From assembly GCA_050747865.1 (NCBI GenBank), contig JBOGJI010000359.1:1-19807 (forward strand): a DNA stretch of 19,807 nt, given 5' to 3'. The position numbers and the translations under genes are program-made. Below, piece after piece: positions 6,327 to 15,241 of this stretch. Numbering within the stretch: the stretch's first letter is position 1; every line of letters starts with the position of its first letter. The notes under the pieces were generated by a model. It saw nothing but the letters and a program-made list of their open reading frames with translations, had not been told where the DNA came from and searched no databases. The stretch comes from JBOGJI01 sp050747865. Its GTDB lineage: Bacteria; Acidobacteriota; Thermoanaerobaculia; Multivoradales; JAHEKO01.

Positions 6327-8075
6327 CTAGCCGGCGGATTCGCCGGCGCCTCGATTGTCCGGACCGGTCGTTCCACGGACGGCATAGACGGGAATCGGCT
6401 GGCTCTTGCCCTTCACCCGAATCGGTTCGAGCGCCTCGAACGCGAACGAATCGACGTGACGAGCGGCCGCATAGACGGAATCCGAGGCCAGGATCTGGCC
6501 CGCACCCGCATGGGCGCACAGCCGGGCGGCGAGGTTCACGTTGTCGCCGAGCACGGTGTAGTCCATGCGCTCGCGGCTCCCCATGGCTCCCATGACCACC
6601 TCGCCGGCGTTGATCCCGACGCCGATTTCGAGATCGGCGTTCGGGTATTGCTCGCCGAGCCCGACCATCGCGCGCTGGAACTCGAGGGCGCAGGCGACGG
6701 CGTTGCCCGCCATCTCGCCACCTCGGAAGACGGCCATGATCTGGTCGCCGACGAACTTGTCGATGTCGCCGTGGTGGGCGACCACGAGGTCGGCGAGGCT
6801 CTGGAAGTAGTGATTGAGCACGTCGACCACGACCCCCGGATCGTGACCCTCCGCGAAGGCCGTATAGCCCCGGATGTCGGCGAACAGGGCGGTGACGTGC
6901 ACCGACTCGCCGCCCAGCCTGATGCCCTCGCCGCGCGCCTCGCGGATGGCATCCAGGGTCCCTCCGGAGACGAACTTCAGGAGCTGGAAGCGCTCACCGA
7001 GCTGCGCGATCATGTCGTTGATCCGCCCGGCGAGCTCGCCGATCTCGTCGCGTGTGCGCACCGTCGTGACCCGCGTCTTGAAGTTCCCCTTGCCCACTTC
7101 CACGGCGGCTTCGCCGATCGCCAGGATCGGACGGCTCATGCGCAAGGCGAAGACGACGGCGCCGACGGCGGCCACCAGGAGACCGATCGCGATCCACAGC
7201 AGCAGGCTGCGGATCATCTTGCCGACGGCCAGGTAGGCATCGTGCTGGCTCATCTCGACGAGCACCGCCCAATCGATGGCTCGCGGGAATGAGACCGCGC
7301 CCAGATGGACCGAACCGTCCGGCCGCGCATAGGGCTCCACGGTGACCGCCCGTGACTGCGATCCCAGGAGGCGCAAGGCGCGTGTGACGATCGAGCGCGC
7401 GGACAGATCGGCGGGTGACGGGGCGAAGACCCGCTCGCCGGCGCGGTCGACGATCGTGATCTCACCCCGGTGCTGGAATGTGTGGCCTTCGATGAGGCTC
7501 CGCAAGCGCCGCAGGTCGATGCGGGCGAGCAGCGTGGCGGCGCGACCCGATGGGTCGCTCAGCGGCAGAGCGACGGTGGCCAGCCAGTCGTCCGTCTCGG
7601 GAACATGGGCCACGGCGGCGACGCGGTTCGGGTCGCGAGCGCGGTACGCCGAGACCTGCTCATCGGTGAGGCGCAGGACCTCCAGCGGATTGAGCGACGC
7701 CGCCTCGAGACGCCGATAGAAGCTCTGCTGCGAGACGACGACGGGCGCGGCGGCACCCTCGATGGTCACCTGCAGGGCCGCGATGTCGGCCAGATCGGTG
7801 ATGCCCTGGGTCAGCAATGCGATCTTCTGCTCCACCCCGAGCCGCTGGTCATCGATGGCGTTGCGCACCAGCGTCAGGGGGGCGAGCCAGACCTGCTGGT
7901 AGGTGGAGTCGATCGTCTCGCTGACCTGACGCGCGGTCGCCGCGAGGTCCTCGTTGGCGGCGCTTTTGAGCTCGTCGCGGGCGATGCGGGTGAGGCGCTG
8001 GCCGGCGACCAGCAGCGGCAGGATGGCCAGCACGATCGCGAACAGGACGAGCTTGCTGCGCAGGTTGAGTCTCAT
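6327..8075 (-). CDS. Membrane class III adenylate cyclase (dCache-HAMP-CHD)
   Basis: This 582-residue protein is predicted to make cAMP from ATP at the inner membrane. TM1 is at about 8-25, followed by a periplasmic region (30-295) that looks like a double-Cache sensor. TM2 is at about 302-325, a HAMP linker follows (MSRPILAIGEAAVEVGKGNF), and the catalytic domain spans about 395-560. The metal-binding residues are D400 (FADIRGYT) and D444 (KFVGDQ). The base-selecting residues are K440 and T507 (DYTVLGD), and the transition-state pair is N514 and R518 (VNLAAR). This set fits an active class IIIb adenylate cyclase. ATG 8075 has GGAGG upstream. The longer open frame to 8354 is shadow of the PKD gene, whose stop lies 10 nt before this start. 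It is followed by mgtE after 14 nt. A guanylate product is less likely given the Lys/Thr pair. Confidence 0.9.
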   Translation of the reverse strand: MRLNLRSKLVLFAIVLAILPLLVAGQRLTRIARDELKSAANEDLAATARQVSETIDSTYQQVWLAPLTLVRNAIDDQRLGVEQKIALLTQGITDLADIAALQVTIEGAAAPVVVSQQSFYRRLEAASLNPLEVLRLTDEQVSAYRARDPNRVAAVAHVPETDDWLATVALPLSDPSGRAATLLARIDLRRLRSLIEGHTFQHRGEITIVDRAGERVFAPSPADLSARSIVTRALRLLGSQSRAVTVEPYARPDGSVHLGAVSFPRAIDWAVLVEMSQHDAYLAVGKMIRSLLLWIAIGLLVAAVGAVVFALRMSRPILAIGEAAVEVGKGNFKTRVTTVRTRDEIGELAGRINDMIAQLGERFQLLKFVSGGTLDAIREARGEGIRLGGESVHVTALFADIRGYTAFAEGHDPGVVVDVLNHYFQSLADLVVAHHGDIDKFVGDQIMAVFRGGEMAGNAVACALEFQRAMVGLGEQYPNADLEIGVGINAGEVVMGAMGSRERMDYTVLGDNVNLAARLCAHAGAGQILASDSVYAAARHVDSFAFEALEPIRVKGKSQPIPVYAVRGTTGPDNRGAGESAG

Positions 8076-8085
8076 GGGGCCTCCA

Positions 8086-11000
8086 TCAGCGCCGGCGGTC
8101 TCGGGCGATGACACGAATCGTGTCGGTCGAGGTGGCACATGTGCGGCCGGACAGATCGTCGACTCGCAGGGTGATCTCCATCTCACCGGCCTCCGACAGC
8201 ACGTGCTTGACCTTCTGGCCGTGCAGCACGTCGCCGCTGGAAAGGGTCCAGCTGTAGTCGAGAGTTCCCCCCTCGACGGAGCGGGACGCGGATCCGTCGA
8301 GCAGCAGGGTGTCGTTGGCGCCGCCGATCCAGACCTCGCGGTCGGGCCCGGCATCGGCGACCGGAGAGGGGCGGATGTCGACCTCGACGGTGTCGGTCGC
8401 CGTGTCGCACGCGCTTCCGGAGTCGTCCGTCACGGTCAATGTGACGCGATAGACGCCGGGCTGCTCGTAGGCGTGCTTGACGGCGTACCCGCGCGCCGTG
8501 GTGCCGTCGCCGAGGTCCCACAGCCGCTCGACCACCTTGCCGTCGGCGTCGATCGATCCGGCCGCCTCGAAGGCGACAGGGGCTCCGGGGCAGCCGATCC
8601 GGTCGCGCCCGGCCACGGCGCGTGGCGGCGCGTTGACGCGGAGGATCTTCGTGGCCGCCCGCCGGCCGCTCACGCCACCTTCGCCGCCACCGGTGAACAA
8701 CGTGATCGCGTAACGGCCGGGCCGGTCGTATTCGTGCGTCACGTCGGCGCCCTCGGCGCTGCCGCCGTCGCCGAGCAGCCAACCGTACGCGGTCCCGGGG
8801 CCCGCCGCGGCGTCGTCGGCTTGCCAGCGGACCGTCTCCGCCACGCAGGCGATCGCGGGACCCGCGATCTCGGGCCGCGGCACCGCGGTCACCTCCAGCT
8901 GCAGCGTGTCCGTGGAGGTGCTGTTGGACACCCCCGCTTCGTCCCTTACCGTCAGGGTGACCTCGTACGATCCGGCTTCGCGATAGGCATGGCGCACCTG
9001 CATGCCCCGCGCCGTCGCGCCGTCTCCGAAGTCCCATTGATACTCCGCGAGCCCGCCGTCGGGATCGTGGGACGCCGAGCCGTCGAACGGCGTCGCCTCG
9101 CCGGCGCGCGCCGTCCGCTCCCCGGCGGCGACGGCGACCGGGGATGCGTTGACCGTGATGAGGCGATGGGTGGAGACCCTGCGGCACTCGGAGGCCTCCG
9201 TCTCTGCCTCGGCGGTGAGCGTGACCCGATAGGCGCCCGGTCGGGAGTAGCTTTGCTCGACCACGCTGCCTGCCGCCGCGTTGCCGTCGCCGAAGTCCCA
9301 GAACCAGCCGCCGATCGTACCGCCGTCGAGCGTCGAGGCCGAGCCGTCAAAGCGGGTGGGGACCGAGACCGGCGTCACGGCAGCGGCCTCGATGACGGGG
9401 GCCGGCGCGCCGACGATCTCCACTACCACCTCGTCGGTCGCGGTGTTGTCACATTGCCCGGCCTCGTCGCCCTCGATGGTGAGGATCGCCCGGTAGCGAC
9501 CGGCGCGGGAGTAGACGTGCGTGGGCCGGTCGCCGCCGCCGGAGGCGCCGTCGCCAAAATCCCACGAGAAGCGATTCACCACGCCGTCCCGATCGGTGGA
9601 GCGGCTGCCGTCGAAGGACACCGGCGTGTGCGCACAGGCGCGGATGTCCTCGCCCGCGTCGGCCGTCGGCCCCTGGTCCACGTGCACGAAGAGGCGGTCG
9701 GAGTGAGTGCTTTCCGGCAGGCCGGAGTCGTCCTCCACCGTCAGGGTCACCGGATAGGTTCCGCTCTGCTCATAGACCTTGGTCGGGTTGACGATGTCCG
9801 CGGACGTGCCGTCGCCGAAGTCCCAGATGTAGCGCAGGACACCGCCCTCGGGGTCGCGCGAGCCGCCGCCGTCCAGGACGACCACGTCGCCGGTGCAGAC
9901 CCTCTTGCTCTCCCCGGCCACCGCGGTCGGCGGCTGGTTGACCCGCACGGTGAGCGCGTCGCGGTGCAGCGAGTTGGCGAGGGCGCTCCCGTCACGCACG
10001 GTCAGCACCACGGGGTAGGTGCCGCCCGCGGAATAGGTGTGAGAGACGCGGGCGCCGTTCGCCGTGTGACCGTCGCCGAAATCCCAGCGGAAGATCAGCG
10101 GATCCCCATCGGGATCGACCGACGCCGAGGCGTCGAAGGCGACCGTCCGCTCGGCGGTGCGCACCTCGGTGCCGGCGGCGGCGATCGGCGGATGGTTGAT
10201 CCGGATCGTCACCTCGTCACGGGCCGTGCCGTTCGACGTTCCGCTGTCGTCGGTAACGGTGAGCTGCGCAGTGTAGATCCCTGGTGTTTCGAACCTTCGC
10301 TCGACCACGCGACCGGCGAGCGGCGCCTCGGCGTCGCTGAAGTCCCAGCGGAACTCGGTGATCGTGCCGTCGAGATCGAACGATCGACCGGCGTCGAGGC
10401 GCACCGGCTTGCCGGCCGCGGCGAGGACGTCCGGACCCGCGTCGGCCTGCGGCCTCCGGTTGACGACCACCCTCGCCTCGTCGAAGTCGATCGCCTCCTC
10501 GTGACCGCTGTCGTCGCGCACCGCGAGGCGCGCGAGGTAGGTGCCGGGCGTGTCGTAGCGGTGGGTCACCACCGCGCCGTTGGCGGTCACGCCGGCGCCG
10601 AGATCCCAGGAAAAGTCGACGATCTCGCCGTCGGGATCGACCGATCGGTCCCCCCGGAGCACGATCTCGTCTCCCGGCGCGGCGACGATGTCGGGGCCGG
10701 CATCGGCGATCGGCGATGCGTTCACCACCACCCGCGTGGTCATGCTGGCGCTGCTGCGGATCGTCCCCGAGTCGTCGGTCACCGTCAGCTTGGCATCGTA
10801 GGTGCCCGGCGCGGCGTAGACGTGGCTCGGTGTCGGCCCGCCGCCGGTCGCGCCGTCGCCGAAATTCCATCGATAGCGTGCGATGGCGCCGTCCTCGTCG
10901 CTCGAGCCACGGCCGTCGAAGTGCACCAGACCTCCGCCGACGTATTGCGGCGGTGCGACGACGGCGACCGGCCGGGCGTTGACGATCACCGTCATCTCAT

Positions 11001-12672
11001 CCGTCCCCATGGCGTTCGCCACCCGCGAGTCGTCGCGCACCGAGAGGAGCACGCGGTAGCTCCCCGGCGCCGTGTAGCCGTGCTCGACCACGGGACCGTG
11101 GGCCTGCCCGCCGTCGCCGAAATCCCACAGACGGGCGGTGAGCTTGCCGTCGCCGTCCGCGCTGTCGCGCGCGTCGAAGGTCAGAACTTCGCCGACAGCC
11201 GCGCGTCGGTCCTCCCCGGCGGCGGCGACCGGCGGCGCGTTGGCCACCACCGCGAGCTCCGTGCTCGCGGTGCTGCAGGGATGTCCGGAGTCGTCCACGA
11301 TGGTCAAGGTCACGTCATAGCGACCCGGTTCGGCGAACGTGTGGCGAACCTGTTGGCCGGCGAGCTCCGCGCCGTCGCTCAGCTTCCAGGCAAAGCTGCG
11401 GAGCGCCCCCCGCTCGACGCTCGAGCCGGAACCGTCGAGGAGGAACGGCTCTCCAGGGGCGACGACGCGCGGGGCGCTCGCCTCGGCTGTCGGCGGCTTC
11501 TTGATCTCGACCTCGAGGTCGTGCGCCGCACCATGCCCGACTTGCGGAGAAGTGTCGCGAATCTCCAGCCGTGCGGGATAGGTTCCCGGCTCCGCGTAGC
11601 GGCGGGTGACGCGCTCGCCGCGCGCCTCGCCGCCGTCGTGGAAGCGCCACCGGTACTCGAGCGCCTCTCCGTCGGCGTCCGTGGATCCGCCGGCGTCGAG
11701 CGTGACGGTGTGGCAGTCATCCGGCGTCACCGTCGCGACGACGCTCGGTCGGGAATTCCGCGCCGGCCAGATGCGCGGCGGCAGGCGCAGGGCCTGCGGC
11801 CTGCCGCGCGCGTCGGTCAGGTAGAGGGTGATGTCGTTGGGCCGCTCCCGCCCGCCGCTGATCACGACCGCCGCCCGCCCGCCGCGCTCTTCGTCGTCGA
11901 GCCGGAGCTCACCCGCCTGCCAGGCATCGTCCCCCGACGCCGCGAGCGGGTGCGAGAGCAGGGGGAGGGCGAGCTCCGTATCGGCGCCGCGACCGTCGAA
12001 CGTGTCCACGGTGAGGTCGGCGGCATCCTCCGGCGTCGCGAAAGGCAGCTCGAGCACGGCACCGCTCTCGGGGAGCCGGAGCGTCGGCCGGAAGCTGAAG
12101 ATCTCGAGGCCTTCCGGCGCTCGAGTCTCGTCCTCGCGCGTGCCGGCCGCGATCGAGAAGACGTTGGCGTCGTCGCCCTGGAAACCGTCCACCAGGAGCC
12201 GAAAGATGCGGCGTCCGGCGACGAGCTCGCCGTCGGCCGGGTCGAGCTCGGCGAGGGTCTGCCAGGTGTCGTCGATCTCCGGATCGGCGCCGAAGGTCCG
12301 CTCGGCCAGCCGGCGCCCTCCCGCTTTGCGATCCGCTGCGGGTTCTCGGGTCGCCTCCTGGCCGCCGTACGCTCCGGCGCCGCCGAAGACGGTGAACCGG
12401 GTCGCCGAGTCTCCATATTGGCCGAAGGCCAGGTCGTGTTTGCCGTCGGTGTCCGGATCGAAGACCCGGAGCAGGAACGACTCCGTGGTCGCGGCCGGGA
12501 GACTCATGTAGAGGATCTGATAAAAGTCCGGATCGCCCTCGCGCGTGTGATTCTCGTGGCCGTAGGTGACCAGGATGGGCGTGGCAGGAGCGATCCGCTG
12601 CGGATTCGACGCCGGGCTGGTGGCCGCAAGGGCGATCCCCGTCAACAGCAGCGAGAGTCGAATGCGCTTCAT
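8086..12672 (-). CDS. Giant exported protein with 14 PKD domains
   Basis: This 1528-residue protein has a signal peptide (MKRIRLSLLLTGIALAATSP). A unique N-terminal region of about 280 residues follows (about 25-305). It opens PILVTYGHENHTREGDPDFY and contains a calcium-loop-like DPDTDGKHD; I do not recognise its family. From about residue 306 to the end come 14 tandem PKD-type Ig-like domains of 85-90 residues, each with D-x-S-D-x-DG, W-D-F-G-D-G or a variant, an H-x-Y...G-x-Y core strand and a V-x-D-DSG strand. PKD arrays are usually extracellular spacers or adhesion modules. No sortase motif, membrane anchor or C-terminal sorting domain is visible, so attachment is unexplained. ATG 12672 has GGGGAAGGA about 5 nt upstream. 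The gene follows the LysM-FecR gene by 47 nt and precedes the cyclase by 10 nt. Confidence 0.88.
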   Translation of the reverse strand: MKRIRLSLLLTGIALAATSPASNPQRIAPATPILVTYGHENHTREGDPDFYQILYMSLPAATTESFLLRVFDPDTDGKHDLAFGQYGDSATRFTVFGGAGAYGGQEATREPAADRKAGGRRLAERTFGADPEIDDTWQTLAELDPADGELVAGRRIFRLLVDGFQGDDANVFSIAAGTREDETRAPEGLEIFSFRPTLRLPESGAVLELPFATPEDAADLTVDTFDGRGADTELALPLLSHPLAASGDDAWQAGELRLDDEERGGRAAVVISGGRERPNDITLYLTDARGRPQALRLPPRIWPARNSRPSVVATVTPDDCHTVTLDAGGSTDADGEALEYRWRFHDGGEARGERVTRRYAEPGTYPARLEIRDTSPQVGHGAAHDLEVEIKKPPTAEASAPRVVAPGEPFLLDGSGSSVERGALRSFAWKLSDGAELAGQQVRHTFAEPGRYDVTLTIVDDSGHPCSTASTELAVVANAPPVAAAGEDRRAAVGEVLTFDARDSADGDGKLTARLWDFGDGGQAHGPVVEHGYTAPGSYRVLLSVRDDSRVANAMGTDEMTVIVNARPVAVVAPPQYVGGGLVHFDGRGSSDEDGAIARYRWNFGDGATGGGPTPSHVYAAPGTYDAKLTVTDDSGTIRSSASMTTRVVVNASPIADAGPDIVAAPGDEIVLRGDRSVDPDGEIVDFSWDLGAGVTANGAVVTHRYDTPGTYLARLAVRDDSGHEEAIDFDEARVVVNRRPQADAGPDVLAAAGKPVRLDAGRSFDLDGTITEFRWDFSDAEAPLAGRVVERRFETPGIYTAQLTVTDDSGTSNGTARDEVTIRINHPPIAAAGTEVRTAERTVAFDASASVDPDGDPLIFRWDFGDGHTANGARVSHTYSAGGTYPVVLTVRDGSALANSLHRDALTVRVNQPPTAVAGESKRVCTGDVVVLDGGGSRDPEGGVLRYIWDFGDGTSADIVNPTKVYEQSGTYPVTLTVEDDSGLPESTHSDRLFVHVDQGPTADAGEDIRACAHTPVSFDGSRSTDRDGVVNRFSWDFGDGASGGGDRPTHVYSRAGRYRAILTIEGDEAGQCDNTATDEVVVEIVGAPAPVIEAAAVTPVSVPTRFDGSASTLDGGTIGGWFWDFGDGNAAAGSVVEQSYSRPGAYRVTLTAEAETEASECRRVSTHRLITVNASPVAVAAGERTARAGEATPFDGSASHDPDGGLAEYQWDFGDGATARGMQVRHAYREAGSYEVTLTVRDEAGVSNSTSTDTLQLEVTAVPRPEIAGPAIACVAETVRWQADDAAAGPGTAYGWLLGDGGSAEGADVTHEYDRPGRYAITLFTGGGEGGVSGRRAATKILRVNAPPRAVAGRDRIGCPGAPVAFEAAGSIDADGKVVERLWDLGDGTTARGYAVKHAYEQPGVYRVTLTVTDDSGSACDTATDTVEVDIRPSPVADAGPDREVWIGGANDTLLLDGSASRSVEGGTLDYSWTLSSGDVLHGQKVKHVLSEAGEMEITLRVDDLSGRTCATSTDTIRVIARDRRR
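8089..11755 (-). repeat. Tandem array of 14 PKD-domain coding repeats
   Basis: Each unit is about 260 bp, with boundaries that recur at the phrase N-x-x-P-x-A-x-A-G. Units 3, 7, 8, 9, 10 and 11 keep W-D-F-G-D-G, with WNFGDG in unit 4 and WDLGDG in unit 13. Units 1, 2, 5, 6, 12 and 14 are degenerate (WRFHDG, WKLSDG, WDLGAG, WDFSDA, WLLGDG, WTLSSG). The copies differ enough at DNA level that recent duplication looks unlikely. Confidence 0.85.
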
Positions 12673-12719
12673 CGTCCTTCCCCCTCACACCGACTCCGGC
12701 AGGGCGGTGTCCAGCCGAC

Positions 12720-15071
12720 CTAGTTGGGCGAGAAGACCCTTCTGTTGCCCGCGTCGTCGGTCAACTCCACGCGTGTGAGCCGGGCGCCTCCCGGGTCGGC
12801 TTGCGCCGCCCGGAGCAGGCCTTCGTAGCGGTCCGCAGCGTCGTTGTAGAGCAGGAACCCGGACGAGCTGCCGTATCGCGTGACGATTGTACAGGGCGCG
12901 ATGCGCGCCAGGCCCGAGGCGTCCCGGACGGTTACCGTGACCCGTATCGTGGCGCTCCCGGTCTCCCGATCCGTGACGAGCCGATGTCCGAGCAGCTCGG
13001 GCGGCGTCGTGTCGCGCTGCACCTTCCACCTGCTCAACCCCACGTTGCCGGCGGGGTCGGCGGCCACGATGTCGACGCGGTTGTCGCCTTCGGCGAGCTC
13101 GATGTGCCGCGCGAAGCGGCCTCCCACGACAGGGACCTCGCGGCCGTTGAGGCGCACCTTGGCGGTCTCGCTCAGTCTGCCCCTGACGCGAAGCCCGGTT
13201 TCAGTGGTCAGCCGCGGCAGGGGAGCGTCGAGGTGGATCTCCGGTGCCTCGCGATCGACGGTGACCCGGAAGCGAAAGGGGGTGACGTAACCCGAGGGAG
13301 AGATGACTCGCCCGTCCAGCTCCTGACGGTCGCCGGCGAGGGGCACGTTGACGCGGAATCGGCCTGCGCCGTCCGCGGCCGCCGTCGCGAGCGGTGCGCC
13401 ATCCACGGTCTGGATCAACAGCCGCGCGTGCCCGAGTGTCCGTCCGGCGAGCGACAGGGTGTCGCCGTTGGCGAGAAAGTGACCGGGCTCCAGGCGCGGA
13501 GTGTCCGGCAGGTAGCGGATCTCGGCGGGCCGGTCCGGCATGTAGGTGATGTGGTGGCTTCTGGTGGTCTCGTTGCCTGCCGGGTCGACGACCCGGACGG
13601 TGACCACGTTGTCGCCCTCCGTCGGTGAGAGGTTGTGCTCGAAGCGGCCGGCGTCGTCGATTCCGACTCCCTGTTCCTCGACCGTCAAGCGGGCGCCCGG
13701 CTCACTCCGACCGGAGACGGTCACCGGGGCCTGGCGCAGGACGCGGTCCGGCTCCGGTCGTTCGATCAACAGGTACGGCGGCACCGTGTCGGAGCGCACT
13801 TCGAGTCGCCGCGCCTCGCTGCGCGCCCCCGGGAGCCCGAATCGGTCGAGCGCCGAGACGCGCCAGTAATAGATGCCGGGGGCGAGCAGATCGGCGCGGA
13901 ACTCTGTCTCCGGAACGCCCCGCTGCGAGGTTGCCATGCGGTTGAACTGCGGATCGTGGGCGATCTCTAGCCAGTAGCCGGCGGCGTCCGCAACCGTGCT
14001 CCAGCGCAGTCGCACGCGGCCGGCGATGGCCGGTCGGTCCTCCGCCGGCGCCTGCGGCAGGGGCGCCCGCAGCACGTCCAGCTTGCGCACTGGCGAGTCG
14101 TCGGGGCGCACCAGGGCCCCTTCGTTCTGGCGCAGGACGACGGTTTCGCCGCGGGCTGCGATGCGCACCGGAGCGACGTCGTAGTTGGCGAACTTGGCCC
14201 CCTCGTTGGCATCGTGGCTGACCCAGAAGTCTCCCGAGTCGATGCGTGCCTCGACGCCGGGGACTTCGACCTCGAAACGCTTGCGGTCGCTCTTGTCGGC
14301 GAGCAGGGCATAGAAGTCGCCTTCGATGAGGCTCACCTCGGCGTCCTCCTCGCGCGTCAGGGGGTCGACGCGCAGGCGCTGGATGACGGCCTGGGAGTTG
14401 GGATTGAGCCGCAGCCGACTGGCGTCGCGGAAGGTGATCTGCGCCGTCGAGTCGGACAGCGTCCTGACCTTCTCCTCCTCGATCAGGATCGCGTTGGGCT
14501 CCCTGTCCTCCCAGACCAGCTCGCGCGGCTTCTGGCCCTCGACCGCGCCCTGCTTGTCACTCAGGCGGGCCTCGGCCGCCTGCTCGCGGTTCTGCCGGCA
14601 GACCTCGTATGCCTCGCCGGCGGCGGCGCGCGATTGCTGGGCAAGATCGAAGGTCTCCAGCCAGGCCCCCAGGGTGCGCTTGATGAGCGCCTCGTTGTAG
14701 TAGCCGATCGCCAGGGCGATGATCCGCGGAGCGAAAAGCTGGGCCCCCGCTCGGTTGGCGCGCTGGATGTCCTTCTGGGAGAGCTGCAGGGCCCGGTTGG
14801 CCGCCTTCACCTGGGAGACCGGAAGGCGCAGCTCCTGGCCCGGCCTGAGATCGACGATCGAGGTGAGGCCGCTGGTCCTCAGGATCTCCGTCCACAAGTC
14901 GGGGTCGCCCAGGTAGTCGTGGGCGAGCTGGCGGAGCGAGATCGACCGATCGAAGGCGATGACCAGCAACGGCTCCTGCTGGGCTGCAGGAGCTGTCGGG
15001 GTGGTCGCGAGATACCCGGCGACCGCCAGGACCGAGATGCGTACGCCGAGTCTTGACACCCAGGCCGGCAT
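12720..15071 (-). CDS. Exported LysM-FecR protein with FN3/Ig-like repeats
   Basis: The protein is 783 residues from the chosen start. A signal peptide (MPAWVSRLGVRISVLAVAGY) is followed by a LysM domain at about 35-85 (ISLRQLAHDYLGDPDLWTEI, then LRPGQELRLP), probably for peptidoglycan binding. A helical, charged linker comes next (90-190). A FecR domain lies at about 205-310 (ITFRDASRLRLNPNS, EGDFYALL, RIDSGDFWV). An FN3-like domain follows at about 325-410 (LRWSTVADAAGYWLEIAHDP, ending APGIYYWRVSALD). Several bacterial Ig-like modules run to the end, with repeated EGDN-V-V and DPAGN motifs. FecR domains are best known as periplasmic sensors but also occur in envelope proteins with LysM. ATG 15095 would add 8 residues; 15071 gives the better signal peptide but neither start has an ideally spaced Shine-Dalgarno. 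It is the first gene of the four-gene operon. Confidence 0.85.
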   Translation of the reverse strand: MPAWVSRLGVRISVLAVAGYLATTPTAPAAQQEPLLVIAFDRSISLRQLAHDYLGDPDLWTEILRTSGLTSIVDLRPGQELRLPVSQVKAANRALQLSQKDIQRANRAGAQLFAPRIIALAIGYYNEALIKRTLGAWLETFDLAQQSRAAAGEAYEVCRQNREQAAEARLSDKQGAVEGQKPRELVWEDREPNAILIEEEKVRTLSDSTAQITFRDASRLRLNPNSQAVIQRLRVDPLTREEDAEVSLIEGDFYALLADKSDRKRFEVEVPGVEARIDSGDFWVSHDANEGAKFANYDVAPVRIAARGETVVLRQNEGALVRPDDSPVRKLDVLRAPLPQAPAEDRPAIAGRVRLRWSTVADAAGYWLEIAHDPQFNRMATSQRGVPETEFRADLLAPGIYYWRVSALDRFGLPGARSEARRLEVRSDTVPPYLLIERPEPDRVLRQAPVTVSGRSEPGARLTVEEQGVGIDDAGRFEHNLSPTEGDNVVTVRVVDPAGNETTRSHHITYMPDRPAEIRYLPDTPRLEPGHFLANGDTLSLAGRTLGHARLLIQTVDGAPLATAAADGAGRFRVNVPLAGDRQELDGRVISPSGYVTPFRFRVTVDREAPEIHLDAPLPRLTTETGLRVRGRLSETAKVRLNGREVPVVGGRFARHIELAEGDNRVDIVAADPAGNVGLSRWKVQRDTTPPELLGHRLVTDRETGSATIRVTVTVRDASGLARIAPCTIVTRYGSSSGFLLYNDAADRYEGLLRAAQADPGGARLTRVELTDDAGNRRVFSPN

Positions 15072-15174
15072 GGCGCCCGATTCACCTTCTCCCATTCGGT
15101 CGAGAACCCGTCTTCGGCCTCCCGCGGATCATCCCCCCCGGCATCGCGAGCGCATTGTCCGTACCAGACTCCGA

Positions 15175-15185
15175 AGTCTAGCACA
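15175..15185 (-). promoter_or_regulatory. Extended -10 promoter candidate for the LysM-PKD-cyclase-mgtE operon
   Basis: The minus strand reads TGTGCTAGACT, identical over 11 bases to the element at 3504-3514. A start site near 15168 would give a leader of about 97 nt to ATG 15071 or 73 nt to ATG 15095. No clear -35 is present, as is common for extended -10 promoters. Confidence 0.45.
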
Positions 15186-15241
15186 AGTCGTTGCGGAGAC
15201 TGGATTTCCGCCGCGACGCGTGGGAAAACGGGATTGCGGCC

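Noticed and set aside
8076..8354. Upstream extension of the cyclase to ATG 8354
   Set aside because: It overlaps the PKD gene in another frame and has low-complexity content; ATG 8075 has a ribosome binding site directly before TM1.
8089..11755. CRISPR or satellite-type DNA repeat
   Set aside because: The roughly 260-bp period reflects diverged PKD domains within one open reading frame, with no conserved short repeat and spacer structure.
12687..12710. Possible attenuator hairpin between the LysM and PKD genes
   Set aside because: The stem is only 6 bp (ACACCG/CGGTGT) with a 12-nt loop, too weak to claim.
7954..12723. A 1589-codon open frame on the plus strand, antisense to the PKD gene
   Set aside because: It is rich in Arg, Val, Gly and His with no domain, signal or ribosome binding site. 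It mirrors the PKD repeats and is explained by GC-rich codon bias in the repeat array.
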